Below are positions 56,362-64,000 of a stretch of 64,000 nucleotides of DNA, one piece after another. The DNA is taken from positions 496,001 to 560,000 of the forward strand of contig JAZGUH010000329.1 of assembly GCA_037893225.1 (NCBI GenBank), in the 5' to 3' direction. This DNA is from Hippasteria phrygiana (Eukaryota; Echinodermata; Asteroidea; Valvatida; Goniasteridae). Position 1 is the first letter of the stretch, and every line of letters begins with the position of its first letter. The translations under genes were made by a program, and so were the position numbers. The notes below the pieces were generated by a model. The model made no database searches, had not been told where the DNA came from, and saw only the letters and a list, made by a program, of their open reading frames with translations.

Positions 56362-56955
56362 GTGGTCCGAGAAATCAATGAAAGCAGTGACGAAGATGAC
56401 AAGACACAATACGATGTCGCCGGTGTCAACCTGCAGGAACCGACAAGACAGCTTGAAGACCTGATGATAGACTACATGTACATCGCTGGACAGGACTCGG
56501 ATGACTGGATTGAAACCTGTCACGTTGGGAGAAACAAGGTGGACTTTAAACTTGATTCAGGATCTCAAACGGACATTTTACCCGAAGACTGTTTCCAAAA
56601 GACTGGACTGGCATTGCTTCCCAGTAATGCATCAATGAAATCCTATTCAGGGCACAAGATTAAGGCAGTAGGAAAGACCATAGCCAATTTGAAGGTCGGT
56701 GGCTCCACACACCAAGTTGTTTTTCAGGTGGTAAGCGGAAATGTAAAACCTATCTTAGGTCTGAAAACCTGTCAAAAGTTAAGATTGATTAAACGAGAGT
56801 TAGAGTATGATGAAGTAGTTAGTGGTAGTCCACAAAATGTGCCAGTGAATAGTAACAGTACGCTCACAGAACACAATGATTTGTATGAGGGGCTAGGCAG
56901 ATTGCGAAACCATGAATATGAGATCGAATTGAATGTCAATGCTGCACCAGTTTAA
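56362..56955 (+). pseudogene. Gypsy protease remnant
   Basis: Aspartic protease region: VDFKLDSGSQTDILPEDCF carries a D-S-G catalytic triplet, where most cellular and retroviral enzymes have DTG or DSG, followed by VVSGNVKPILGLKTCQKL, the flap-distal I-L-G-L motif. The frame is open here but disconnected from gag upstream and shifts again near 56950 before the reverse transcriptase. Confidence 0.88.
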
Positions 56956-58372
56956 AACCCCCACGCACTATTCCATATAAATTGCGCGACAAAGTGAGTG
57001 CCGAATTAGAACGCATGGAAAAGCTTGGGGTCATTGCACGTGTGGAAGAACCCACAGAATGAGTCAGTTCCATGTCCATAGTTAGTAAACCAGACGGCAG
57101 TGTGCGCATTTGTCTTGACCCGCGAGAGCTCAATAATGCCATAAAGAGAACCCTATGTCCGCCCTCCAAGATGTTGCGGCGCGTATACCACAGGCTAAGG
57201 TGTTCTCAAAGTTTGATGCTACAAGTGGTTATTGGCAACTTCCTCTCACAAAAGGAAGTTCATACCTAACAACATTCAACACACCCTTTGGAAGGTTTCG
57301 ATATCTGGTTCTACCATTTGGCATCTCGTCTGCAAGTGAAATTTGGCAGCGCGCCATGGTTACTGAATTTGGGGCACTTGAAGGGGTTGAGATTGTGATC
57401 GATGATGTCTTAGTTTGGGGTGAAAACACTACCCAACATGACGAGCGAGTTGCCAAGTTCCTGGAAAAAGTCAAAGAATCAGGACTTAAGCTCAATAAGA
57501 AGAAGTCTGTCATTGGCACGAACAAAATTGGTCACGTGATTTCTACAGAAGGACTCTCACCAAGTCCAGCGCGTATCCAATCGGTGTTTGAAATGCCGCT
57601 CCCGTCGAACAAAAGCGAGCTTGAAACGTTTCTCGGCATGATCACGTACATTGGCAGGTTTATTCCCAATCTTTCTGAAATCACTGCACCGTTGCGACAG
57701 CTTACCGAAAAGCAAGTGGCGTGGCACTGGGACGAAAAACACACCAAAGCTGTAGAAACACTCAAGCGTATCATAACATCAGCTCCAGTGCTGAAGTTAT
57801 ATGATGTGAATAAGCCAGTCAGCTTGGCAACTGATGCATCCAAGCATGGGTTTGGATCAGTATTGATGCAAGATGATAACAGACCAGTGGCGTATGCATC
57901 GCGTAGCACTATTTCTGCCGAGAAGAATTATGCAACCATTGAAAAAGAGATGTGTGCCATTCTCTTTGCGTGCCACAAATTTCATGATTATCTTTTTGGA
58001 AAACAGACAACAGTGATCACAGATCATAAGCCATTAGTAGGAGTGTTCCAAAAGCCATTGCATAAATTGAGCCCACGACTGCAGCGTATGCGCATGCACC
58101 TACTGAGATATGATCTCAGCGTACAATGGCAACCAGGCTACAGAATGGTTGTGCCAGATGCATTAAGCCGCATAACAAATAGCAAAGGCAACAGCAGCTC
58201 AGAATTTGATGACTCACGTGAAATCAACATGATTTTAAGGCAACTCCCAATTACCGAGTCGAGATTACAGCAATTCCGCGACGAAACGGCTACGGATCAC
58301 ACACTTGCGAAGGTAAAAGACCACATTATGAATGGCTGGCCCGTTGATAAATACACACCACGTGACAAATGA
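56956..58372 (+). pseudogene. Gypsy reverse transcriptase/RNase H remnant
   Basis: The RT begins out of frame with the protease (IPYKLRDKVSAELERMEKLG), meets a stop at 57059-57061, continues VSKPDGSVRICLDPRELNNA, then frameshifts near 57150. From there about 400 residues are open: FSKFDATSGYWQLPL, TPFGRFRYLVLPFGISSA and VIDDVLVW (catalytic pair present, first position Val). RNase H: SLATDASKHGFGSVLM, IEKEMCAILFACHKFHDYLF and TDHKPLVGVF. Length and order are normal for Gypsy; the breaks make it non-functional. Confidence 0.93.
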
Positions 58373-59587
58373 CGTTGGCCCATACCATGCAGTTCACAAT
58401 GAGCTAGTGTTCTGTGACGGCATTATTTTTCTTGGCAACCGGGTTGTAGTTCCGCGGAGCATGCAGAAGGACATGCTTAAGAAAATCCCTGAGTCTCACC
58501 TCGGGATAGTAAAACTCAAACAGAGAGCACGGGCTATCTTATTCTGGCCTGGCATTTTTTAAGACACTGTAGCCAAGTGTGCTATCTGTCAGTCAAGCAG
58601 GAAAGCCCAACCTGCAGAACCAATGATGCAACATGACATACCTGACAGATCCTGGTCCAAACTAGCTGCATGCAGATGTGTTCCACTTAGATGGAGTCAA
58701 CTATCTGCTTGTTGTTGATTATTACTCCAAATTTCCAGAAGTACAGGCCTTGCACGATCTCACAGCCCATTCAGTCATAGGCTACATGAATTGAAAATTA
58801 TCTTTGCCCGCTCTGGTACACCAGATCTGTTAATTACTGATAATGCAAGCCAATTCGTATGCGAAGACTTCAGAACCTTCCAAAACATGTGGAAGTTTAA
58901 GCATGTCACGTCCAGCCCAAGGTAAAGGAATGGGCAAGCTGAACGATGTGTTCAAACGGTGAAACCACTCATGAAGAAGGCTAAGGCGTCTGGCAGGGAC
59001 CCATATTTGGCACTGCTGGAATATCGCAACACACCCCTCGATGGCACAGATGGCTATGCACCAGCACAATTACTCAATAGTCGCTTGCTCAAAAGCCGAC
59101 TTCCCACGTCATCAACTCTTCTTCAACCACAAGTTGTCCCACCCATGATATCCAATCTGAGAGAGAGAGACAGACTGTACAAAAACACTACTATGATGCA
59201 AAATGTAGCAAGTCAAAGAACACACTACAAAATGGGGAAGAAGTTATATTTCAAAATCCACACAGCCAATGGATGTTAGGGAAAGTAACAGGAAAACATG
59301 ATAATCCCAGAAGTTACATAATTGAGACTCAATCTGGAAAGGTGTATAGAAGAAATAGACGACACATTGTTAACTCCAAAGAGCATGCTGACATTGAGAG
59401 GGATTCAATGTCTCAGCCCGACCTAACCTCTCCTAGCACACAGAATGAAAGTAATTTTCAGCCTGTAGAGCCTGAAGAACTAAGTAAGACAAAGCAAAGT
59501 GTTAAATATAACTCCGTGGCCATAGGTCAGGCTACAACCACTAGAAGTGGTAGGGTGGTGAAACCAACTCAAAAACTAAACCTATGA
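58373..59587 (+). pseudogene. Gypsy integrase remnant
   Basis: The zinc-binding HHCC end shows as HLGIVKLKQRARAILFWPGI then KCAICQ, separated by a stop at 58560. The core follows in shifted frames: LLVVDYYSKFPEV (first Asp region), SGTPDLLITDNASQF (second Asp) and NGQAERCVQTVK (Glu). The C-terminal chromatin-contact module remains as GKVTGKHDNPRSYIIETQSG and YRRNRRHIV near 59280-59380, again after a stop at 59277-59279. At least four breaks. The tail to 59587 is polar and low-complexity. Confidence 0.9.
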
Positions 59588-59811
59588 GCTTGAGTTATTC
59601 ACACATTTTATGGAGAGTAATTAACATGTTTTTTTGTTTTGTGTTTTGGAATTTTACTTTAATCTAGTTTCCTGCAATTTCAATTCAAAGATTTAATCAC
59701 CCTTCATAATACTTTATTTCTCCTCTTGGGTAAATTGTGCAGCACCCCCTGCTAATGTTTCTTGTAGTGTTTTGTTGAAATTCCCAAGATTCACTTTGTT
59801 AATGTTTGCAT

Positions 59812-59825
59812 TTGTATGGGGGAGA
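59812..59825 (+). promoter_or_regulatory. Polypurine tract
   Basis: GTATGGGGGAGA lies immediately before the 3' LTR, the plus-strand priming site. Confidence 0.8.
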
Positions 59826-59991
59826 TGTGATGTATCAGTAAACGTGTACACCGCCCTCTGTTGTTCACATTAAAGTTGACCTGCCGGGGGTCACCCCCTT
59901 GTGCTCGAAGTCGAATCATAGTGTCGTATGTGATCTCTAAAGTCCCCAACTTAACCCTGTTTGTGGCTGCTCGTCAACCAATAACTTTACA
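59826..59991 (+). repeat. Gypsy 3' LTR
   Basis: 166 bp, TG...CA, followed by the GTCAG duplication. It ends about 150 bp before the putative host first exon at 60140. Confidence 0.95.
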
Positions 59992-60003
59992 GTCAGCCCG
60001 CAG

Positions 60004-60008
60004 CCAAT
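60004..60008 (+). promoter_or_regulatory. CCAAT-box candidate
   Basis: GCAGCCAATGAGG lies about 130 bp upstream of the putative start codon at 60140 and a few bases downstream of the Gypsy insertion. Single motif, no TATA nearby. Confidence 0.25.
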
Positions 60009-60139
60009 GAGGAGCAGGGTTCGAGCAAATATGACGAGCGATCTCGCTTACAGGGCGATAGTTCATTGATGATGGATCCATTACCGAGAATGTCAGTCCC
60101 ACCATTCCACATCCACAGAGCTTGTGATGACTGGCAATA

Positions 60140-60160
60140 ATGGCGGACATTGGAAAATCT
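60140..60160 (+). CDS. Putative first exon of the TPR-protein gene
   Basis: ATGGCGGACATTGG... encodes MADIGKS and ends exactly at a consensus donor TCT|GTAAGT (intron from 60161), leaving phase 0. The start context is good (A at -3, G at +4). The next strong 3' splice site in a suitable place is at 62938, and the exon there is also open in phase 0, giving MADIGKS-NSLRASTMASAETL. Short first exons beginning ATGGCGG are common in animals. Linkage to the downstream exon is inference; the alternative is that translation starts at 62960 and this site is unrelated. Confidence 0.5.
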
Positions 60161-60389
60161 GTAAGTACTATGCCACGTTCGTTGTATTTCTAGCACCATT
60201 GTTAGCTTAATGTTAGTACGGATATTGCTCGTGGGGTGATCATCTAGACCTGTAACGTTTAACACATGGCTGCAGTTTGAGAATTTTTGTGGAACTTGAC
60301 AATCATTATTTTCTCAGGCCAAATGGAGTTTTTGCCGAACTGTGTGCACAAAATGTTCCGCCTGCTAGAAAAAATTTACAAGCGGGGGA

Positions 60390-60407
60390 GGGGGGGGGGG
60401 GGGGGGG
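60390..60407. repeat. Poly(G) run, about 18 bp
   Basis: G run on the plus strand, preceded by GCGGGGGA. Confidence 0.93.
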
Positions 60408-60479
60408 CTGATACACTTTCTCACAGTTGGTGGCGCCATTTAACCTCTTTGTTTTGTTCTCACCCTGGTGAAAATTCCA

Positions 60480-60950
60480 GTTAAAACCAGTTAAACTTTC
60501 AACTGGTTCCATCTGGTTTGAACTGGAATCAACTGGTGTCCAACTGGTACCTGTTGGAGTCAACTGGTTTCAACTGGTAGCTCAACTGGATTCAACAAAA
60601 ACCAGTTGAAACCAGTTAAAGGAATCAGCGACCAACTGGCAATTTGTGTGGTGTCAACTGGAACCAGTTGAAACCAGTTGAAGGAACCAGTTACCAACTC
60701 GCAATCCTTGTGGTGTCAACAGGAACCAGTTGAAACCAGTTGAAACCAGTTCAAGAAACCAGTTACCAACTGGCAATTCTTGTGGTGTCAACTGGAACCA
60801 GTTGAAGAAAACATGTACCATATGAAACCAGTTGAAGTAACCAGTTACCAACTGGTCATTCTTATGAACAGGGACCAGTTGAAACATATCCTTCCTCCAT
60901 GGTTGAAACCAGTTTAAGAAACCAGTTATCATCTGGTGAACAGAAACCTA
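60480..60950. repeat. AACTGG/CCAGTT array
   Basis: About 29 copies of AACTGG or its complement CCAGTT in 470 bp. AACTGG predominates at 60495-60590 and CCAGTT from 60600 on, so the halves can pair. The right part also shows a roughly 95-100 bp higher-order unit: ACCAACTGGCAATTCTTGTG, GTGTCAACTGGAACCAG, TTGAAACCAGTTGAAG, repeated about four times with drift. Frames across it are low-complexity and non-genic. Confidence 0.9.
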
Positions 60951-62019
60951 GCTATTAAAACTATTCATACTTATCTTTGTTTCCGTGATTGTTGTTTTTG
61001 TTTGTTTTATTTTAGTTTTTGTGTTTTGCTTATAGTTTCACTTATTGTACATAAATTCTATCAGTGGCACACACAATGAAAGCAATTGCATACTTATGTA
61101 TACAACTTTTAATTCACTGTTCAGTCTTCACAAGACAATTCCAGACTTGAAACGTCCCAAGTCTAATTTATAAAAAATATTTTTAAAACAACAAAATGTT
61201 AAAGATATAATTTACAAAATGGAATTTCAAAATTATTGTACATAAATTCTATCAAATTGATAATGTGCAAGAGGTAAAATTGCCCGCAAACGATAAAATT
61301 CAATTAACTATTCAGTCTTTCACAACAAGACAATTCCAGACTTTATGAAACAAGTCTACTATCTATCATAATGGCCTTGAGTTCAATCTGATTGCATACT
61401 GTGCAGGTACTTAGTATGCACAGTACACATACAATGTACGTGTACATTTTCTACATTGTACATGTATACGTGTACAGTACAATCCTAACTGCCATTAACG
61501 CGCGTAGGTTTTTTGAAGGAACAGCAGACTGAAATAGTGCGCTACCCTGTGTGGAGTATCTTCATTTAAACAGTTAAAAGTGATAAAAATGCTACATTGT
61601 TGTTCTGAATGAAAATATATTACTTCGATGATAAAAGATTTACCAAAATAACGGAATAATGGGGAATAGTTGTGCACGCGTAGGAATATCGATGCATGTT
61701 AAGCGGTCAGACGATGGAGGAAGGAACACAACAGGCCAGATTTTTGTGCTGCAAAGCCTCCTATTGTTTGTCGTATCTGAGCTGTAATATCAACGTCTGA
61801 TGGAGCATAATTACATCCTGAGTGATATATGAGAGTTTACTGCACCCACTGGTAAGTTTTATGGAAATACCTGAAGTCATTTTCGTCAAATTTTAAGGAT
61901 GTACATGTACATGTATATTTTGGCCCACGCACAGTCAGAGGACAGTGCCATGGTTCCATACTGTCCGTTGTGTACATGTATAGGTATTCAGTATATGAAC
62001 GAACTGGTTGAGCTATTTA

Positions 62020-62304
62020 CACTGTGAATCCCTTGGATGTGATTTCCTATTCAAAATGGAGGATTTGATTTTAACAATGATGGTCCAAAATCACATCCTA
62101 CTCTATTTAAAATCACATCTGAAGCCTGTGAACTATTAATTATCCCACCCTGACAAAGAGTACATTGTGACTTCTGGGTTTAACAGCTAAACCGCATTGT
62201 GATGCTGGACCTTGTCTCTGGATGTGATTTTGGACCCTCATTGTTAAAATCACATTCTCTTAATCCTCCTGTCCATTCTGAATAGGAAATCTGAATAGGA
62301 AATT
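62020..62304. mobile_element. PIF/Harbinger-like MITE, second copy
   Basis: Left end CACTGTGAATCCCTTGGATG after a TTA. The interior matches 25526-25825 but in inverted order. The right terminus is truncated within the inverted repeat, where AATAGGAAATCTG is duplicated. Confidence 0.85.
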
Positions 62305-62433
62305 GACTAAAGCAAACAGGATTATCTACATTCACACACCAAAGTTCCTGTTTGTCCGAAAACTGTTTTCATAGGGGAAATTATTATAAAAAAGTAATAA
62401 GGCCAACATGTTTGGCATGCCCGCCCGCTTCCT

Positions 62434-62661
62434 CTAAAGATCCATGTATATGCGTTTGAAGCTGTGTAGAGAGGAAGGCAATGGATGTTTAAGTACTACG
62501 GGGAGGTCGTTAAAACAGTAAGCCCCACGAGTTACAAATTTACGTTTACCTGAGTTGGATCTAGTAAAAGGTAGAACAAGGTTGCCTTGAGAACCGGCCA
62601 TGGTGTCATAAGAATGAGTATTAACAACATGATGAAAGCAGTTGCATAATTGAGAAGGCAA
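62434..62661 (-). pseudogene. LINE ORF2 C-terminal fragment
   Basis: Encodes THSYDTMAGSQGNLVLPFTR, GKRKFVTRGAYCFNDLPVVL and LPSSLHSFKRIYMDL, the terminal T-R/N-L ... G-K-x-x-F ... G-A-x-x-W/F-N-x-L-P ... S-L-x-x-F-K pattern of CR1/RTE-like LINEs. The 5' part is absent. Independent of the fragments at 24.5 and 40.8 kb. Confidence 0.75.
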
Positions 62662-62706
62662 TTTGAATGTTAAACTTTAATAGACTAAAATATTTGTTCG
62701 GGGGGG

Positions 62707-62874
62707 GGCGCTACGGTCAGTAGTCATAAACCCACAATGCCGTATAGCCAGGGATCACGCCCAATTTTATGATACAACATGGGAAGCGACATTGTGGGGA
62801 TCATTCAACGAGGACACGAATTTTTAACATATATAATACAAACAAACGAACGACAAGGGAAACTGACTAGGTAA
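62707..62874 (-). mobile_element. Partial, rearranged copy of the tRNA-containing SINE
   Basis: 62707-62828 matches the 21485-21595 part (GTCATAAA, CACAATGCCGTATAGC, GAAGCGACATTGTGGGGATC). After about 28 bp comes GGGAAACTGACTAGGTAA, which is the opposite terminus of the element. The tRNA-like middle is missing. Confidence 0.75.
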
Positions 62875-62938
62875 GTTTTGTTTGTCTGTAAAAAAAACAA
62901 TAGCTATTTGTTTTCATTTTGTCTCTATTTAAATGCAG

Positions 62939-64000
62939 AATTCCCTTCGAGCTTCAACCATGGCCTCTGCAGAAACACTCGGTCATTTCCGTCTTCGTTT
63001 GACGATGAACAAAGGTCACGTCGATCCTAAACTAGCTCGGCGTCTTTTCATCGAAAAAAACAGATACCTGGATTTGCTCGGGGAAGGCCGACCAGAAGGC
63101 CATGCCATCAGGAACCTTCTCGGGATGCTTGCATATCGGCTTGGTCAGTATGAAGAAGCATTTCAGTACTTTGACAAAATCCTTTCTTCAACTGAAGACC
63201 CGGATAACCTCAATGCACTTGCAAACCGTATGTACATCTGTGAGAAATTGTTCAGATATAAAGAGGCCCGAGATTGCGAACAAAAAATAGCAACATTGCT
63301 TACTGAAGATAATGCAGAAGAAGGCGAGAAGAGACGGAGGCAAATGAGGGCTCGAAGTATCGCTGAACAAGCATTTGCTTTCGCAAACGAAATCTACGAA
63401 GAGTCAGTGACTTGTGAAAGATATCGCAAAGCGTTTGATATGTACCAGAATGCGATTCAATTGGCTGGTGAGGACGTCGCAAAAGCCGAGCGTGAATACT
63501 GGGATTACGAATCCGGGTATTCCTGTCAGAAGATCTACAACAAGATAAAGTTTGACAAGTCTAAAAGAGACGATGCTGAGAACTTTCTCCAGATTGCTGT
63601 TAACACATTCATGACGATCGCACAATCCAGCAAGGATAAGAAGCTGAAAAGTGACTCGTGGATGCATCTTGGTCAGGTCTTCGGTCAGTCGAGTGATCTA
63701 CCTTCAATACCGGAAACATTTCAAACTTTCCTCCTGCAACCGAAAAAGTGCTTCGAGGAAGCTCTGTCTCTAGCCCCTGATCATGACAAGGCAAATATCT
63801 ACGTGCTATACGCAAATCTCTACAGAAAGAGTGACAAGTACGAGGCACTGTCGTTGTTTGACAAATCTATACAGTTTGACGGCACAGAGTTTAACGCTAA
63901 TGCACGCTCCGCCAGGGCAAGCGCCCTACTTGATCAATACAAGCAACAACTCAAAGAGTTCCAGACATTTCGATCTGAACATCGTCCAAATGAAACTTTG
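62939..64000 (+). CDS. TPR protein, TTC22-like, 3' end outside window
   Basis: An open frame of 354 codons from a 3' splice site (TTTAAATGCAG|AATTCC) to the window edge, with no stop. If translation starts at the internal ATG with perfect context (CAACCATGG, 62960), 347 residues are visible. Soluble, charged and helical. TPR-like repeats appear at about 50-80 (LLGMLAYRLGQYEEAFQYFD), 86-112 (NRMYICEKLFRYKEARDCEQ), 150-172 (YRKAFDMYQNAIQLAG) and 232-310 (KKCFEEALSLAPDHDKANIY, then YALYLYRK-type and SDKYEALSLFDKSI). No signal peptide or membrane segment, so cytosolic or nuclear scaffolding is likely. The N-terminal LGHFRLRLTMN and the overall layout remind me of TTC22, a family I recall as expanded in amphioxus and echinoderms; IFIT-like TPR proteins are the alternative. 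Naming needs a search; the gene itself looks real. Confidence 0.8.

Larger units (their letters stand above)
55386..59991 (+). mobile_element. Gypsy LTR retrotransposon, degenerate
   Basis: 4,606 bp flanked by a 5-bp duplication GTCAG (55381-55385 and 59992-59996). LTRs of 165 and 166 bp begin TGTG and end TTACA. A tRNA-Leu primer site and a purine tract lie in the standard places. Protein remnants run gag, protease, reverse transcriptase/RNase H, integrase, the Ty3/gypsy order. The tRNA-Leu primer and sequence character point to the Mag/SURL group known from sea urchins (inference). Every reading frame is broken, so the copy cannot encode working proteins. No envelope gene is seen. Confidence 0.96.
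60161..62938 (+). other. Putative intron 1 of the TPR-protein gene
   Basis: GTAAGT at the start, and a pyrimidine-rich tract ending in AAATGCAG at the end. It contains an 18-bp G run, the AACTGG array, a MITE, a LINE fragment and a partial SINE, listed separately. Stretches 60960-62019 show nothing recognisable. Confidence 0.5.

Noticed and set aside
62872..62938. A 67-bp mini-intron using AG|GTAAGT at 62871/62872 before the TPR exon
   Set aside because: That GTAAGT is part of the SINE terminus (the same GACTAGGTAA occurs at 21.3 kb), and the resulting intron would be unusually short.

Overview
The window is animal nuclear DNA that is AT-rich, intron-bearing and crowded with transposons. There is no operon structure, no ribosome-binding sites and no dense coding. 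Coding potential that is not from mobile elements is confined to a few exons with eukaryotic splice signals. The most likely source is a marine invertebrate deuterostome, with an echinoderm favoured. That placement is inference from repeat types (MITEs ending GGGCC-AATTTCATAG, CACTG-ended MITEs, a Gypsy element primed by tRNA-Leu as in the sea-urchin SURL/Mag lineage) and from a TTC22-like TPR gene. I could not run a database search.

Layout: 1-11 kb is mostly unannotatable intergenic or intronic DNA, with a hAT MITE bearing an exact 8-bp duplication (3.5 kb), a TATA-preceded first coding exon on the minus strand (6.7 kb) and several old repeats. From 11.66 to 17.69 kb lies a full-length I-group LINE with both ORFs open and a 10-bp target duplication. 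From 17.7 to 36.6 kb is a dense patchwork of MITEs, palindromes, SINEs and decayed LINE fragments. From 36.6 to 49 kb there are possible exons (37.3, 41.4 and 48.5-48.8 kb) among three closely spaced foldback elements (43.7-45.9 kb). From 49.7 to 54.3 kb come a 28-copy pentanucleotide array, a 0.9-kb foldback element, a tRNA-headed SINE and an 80-bp minisatellite.

The right end is the most gene-like part. A Gypsy LTR retrotransposon with a degraded gag-pol (55,386-59,991) carries near-identical LTRs, a 5-bp GTCAG duplication, a tRNA-Leu primer site and a polypurine tract. Its 3' LTR ends about 150 bp before a short putative first exon (MADIGKS followed by GTAAGT at 60,140-60,160). That exon joins in phase to a long TPR-protein exon starting at 62,939 and running off the window. 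The 2.8-kb intron holds further repeats, including an array of about 29 AACTGG/CCAGTT motifs.

I found no rRNA, functional tRNA, CRISPR array or bacterial, viral or toxin gene. The distinctive signals are structural: an apparently intact LINE, many long inverted repeats, at least eleven poly(dG)/poly(dC) runs of 16 bp or more, and an LTR lying beside a putative host promoter.
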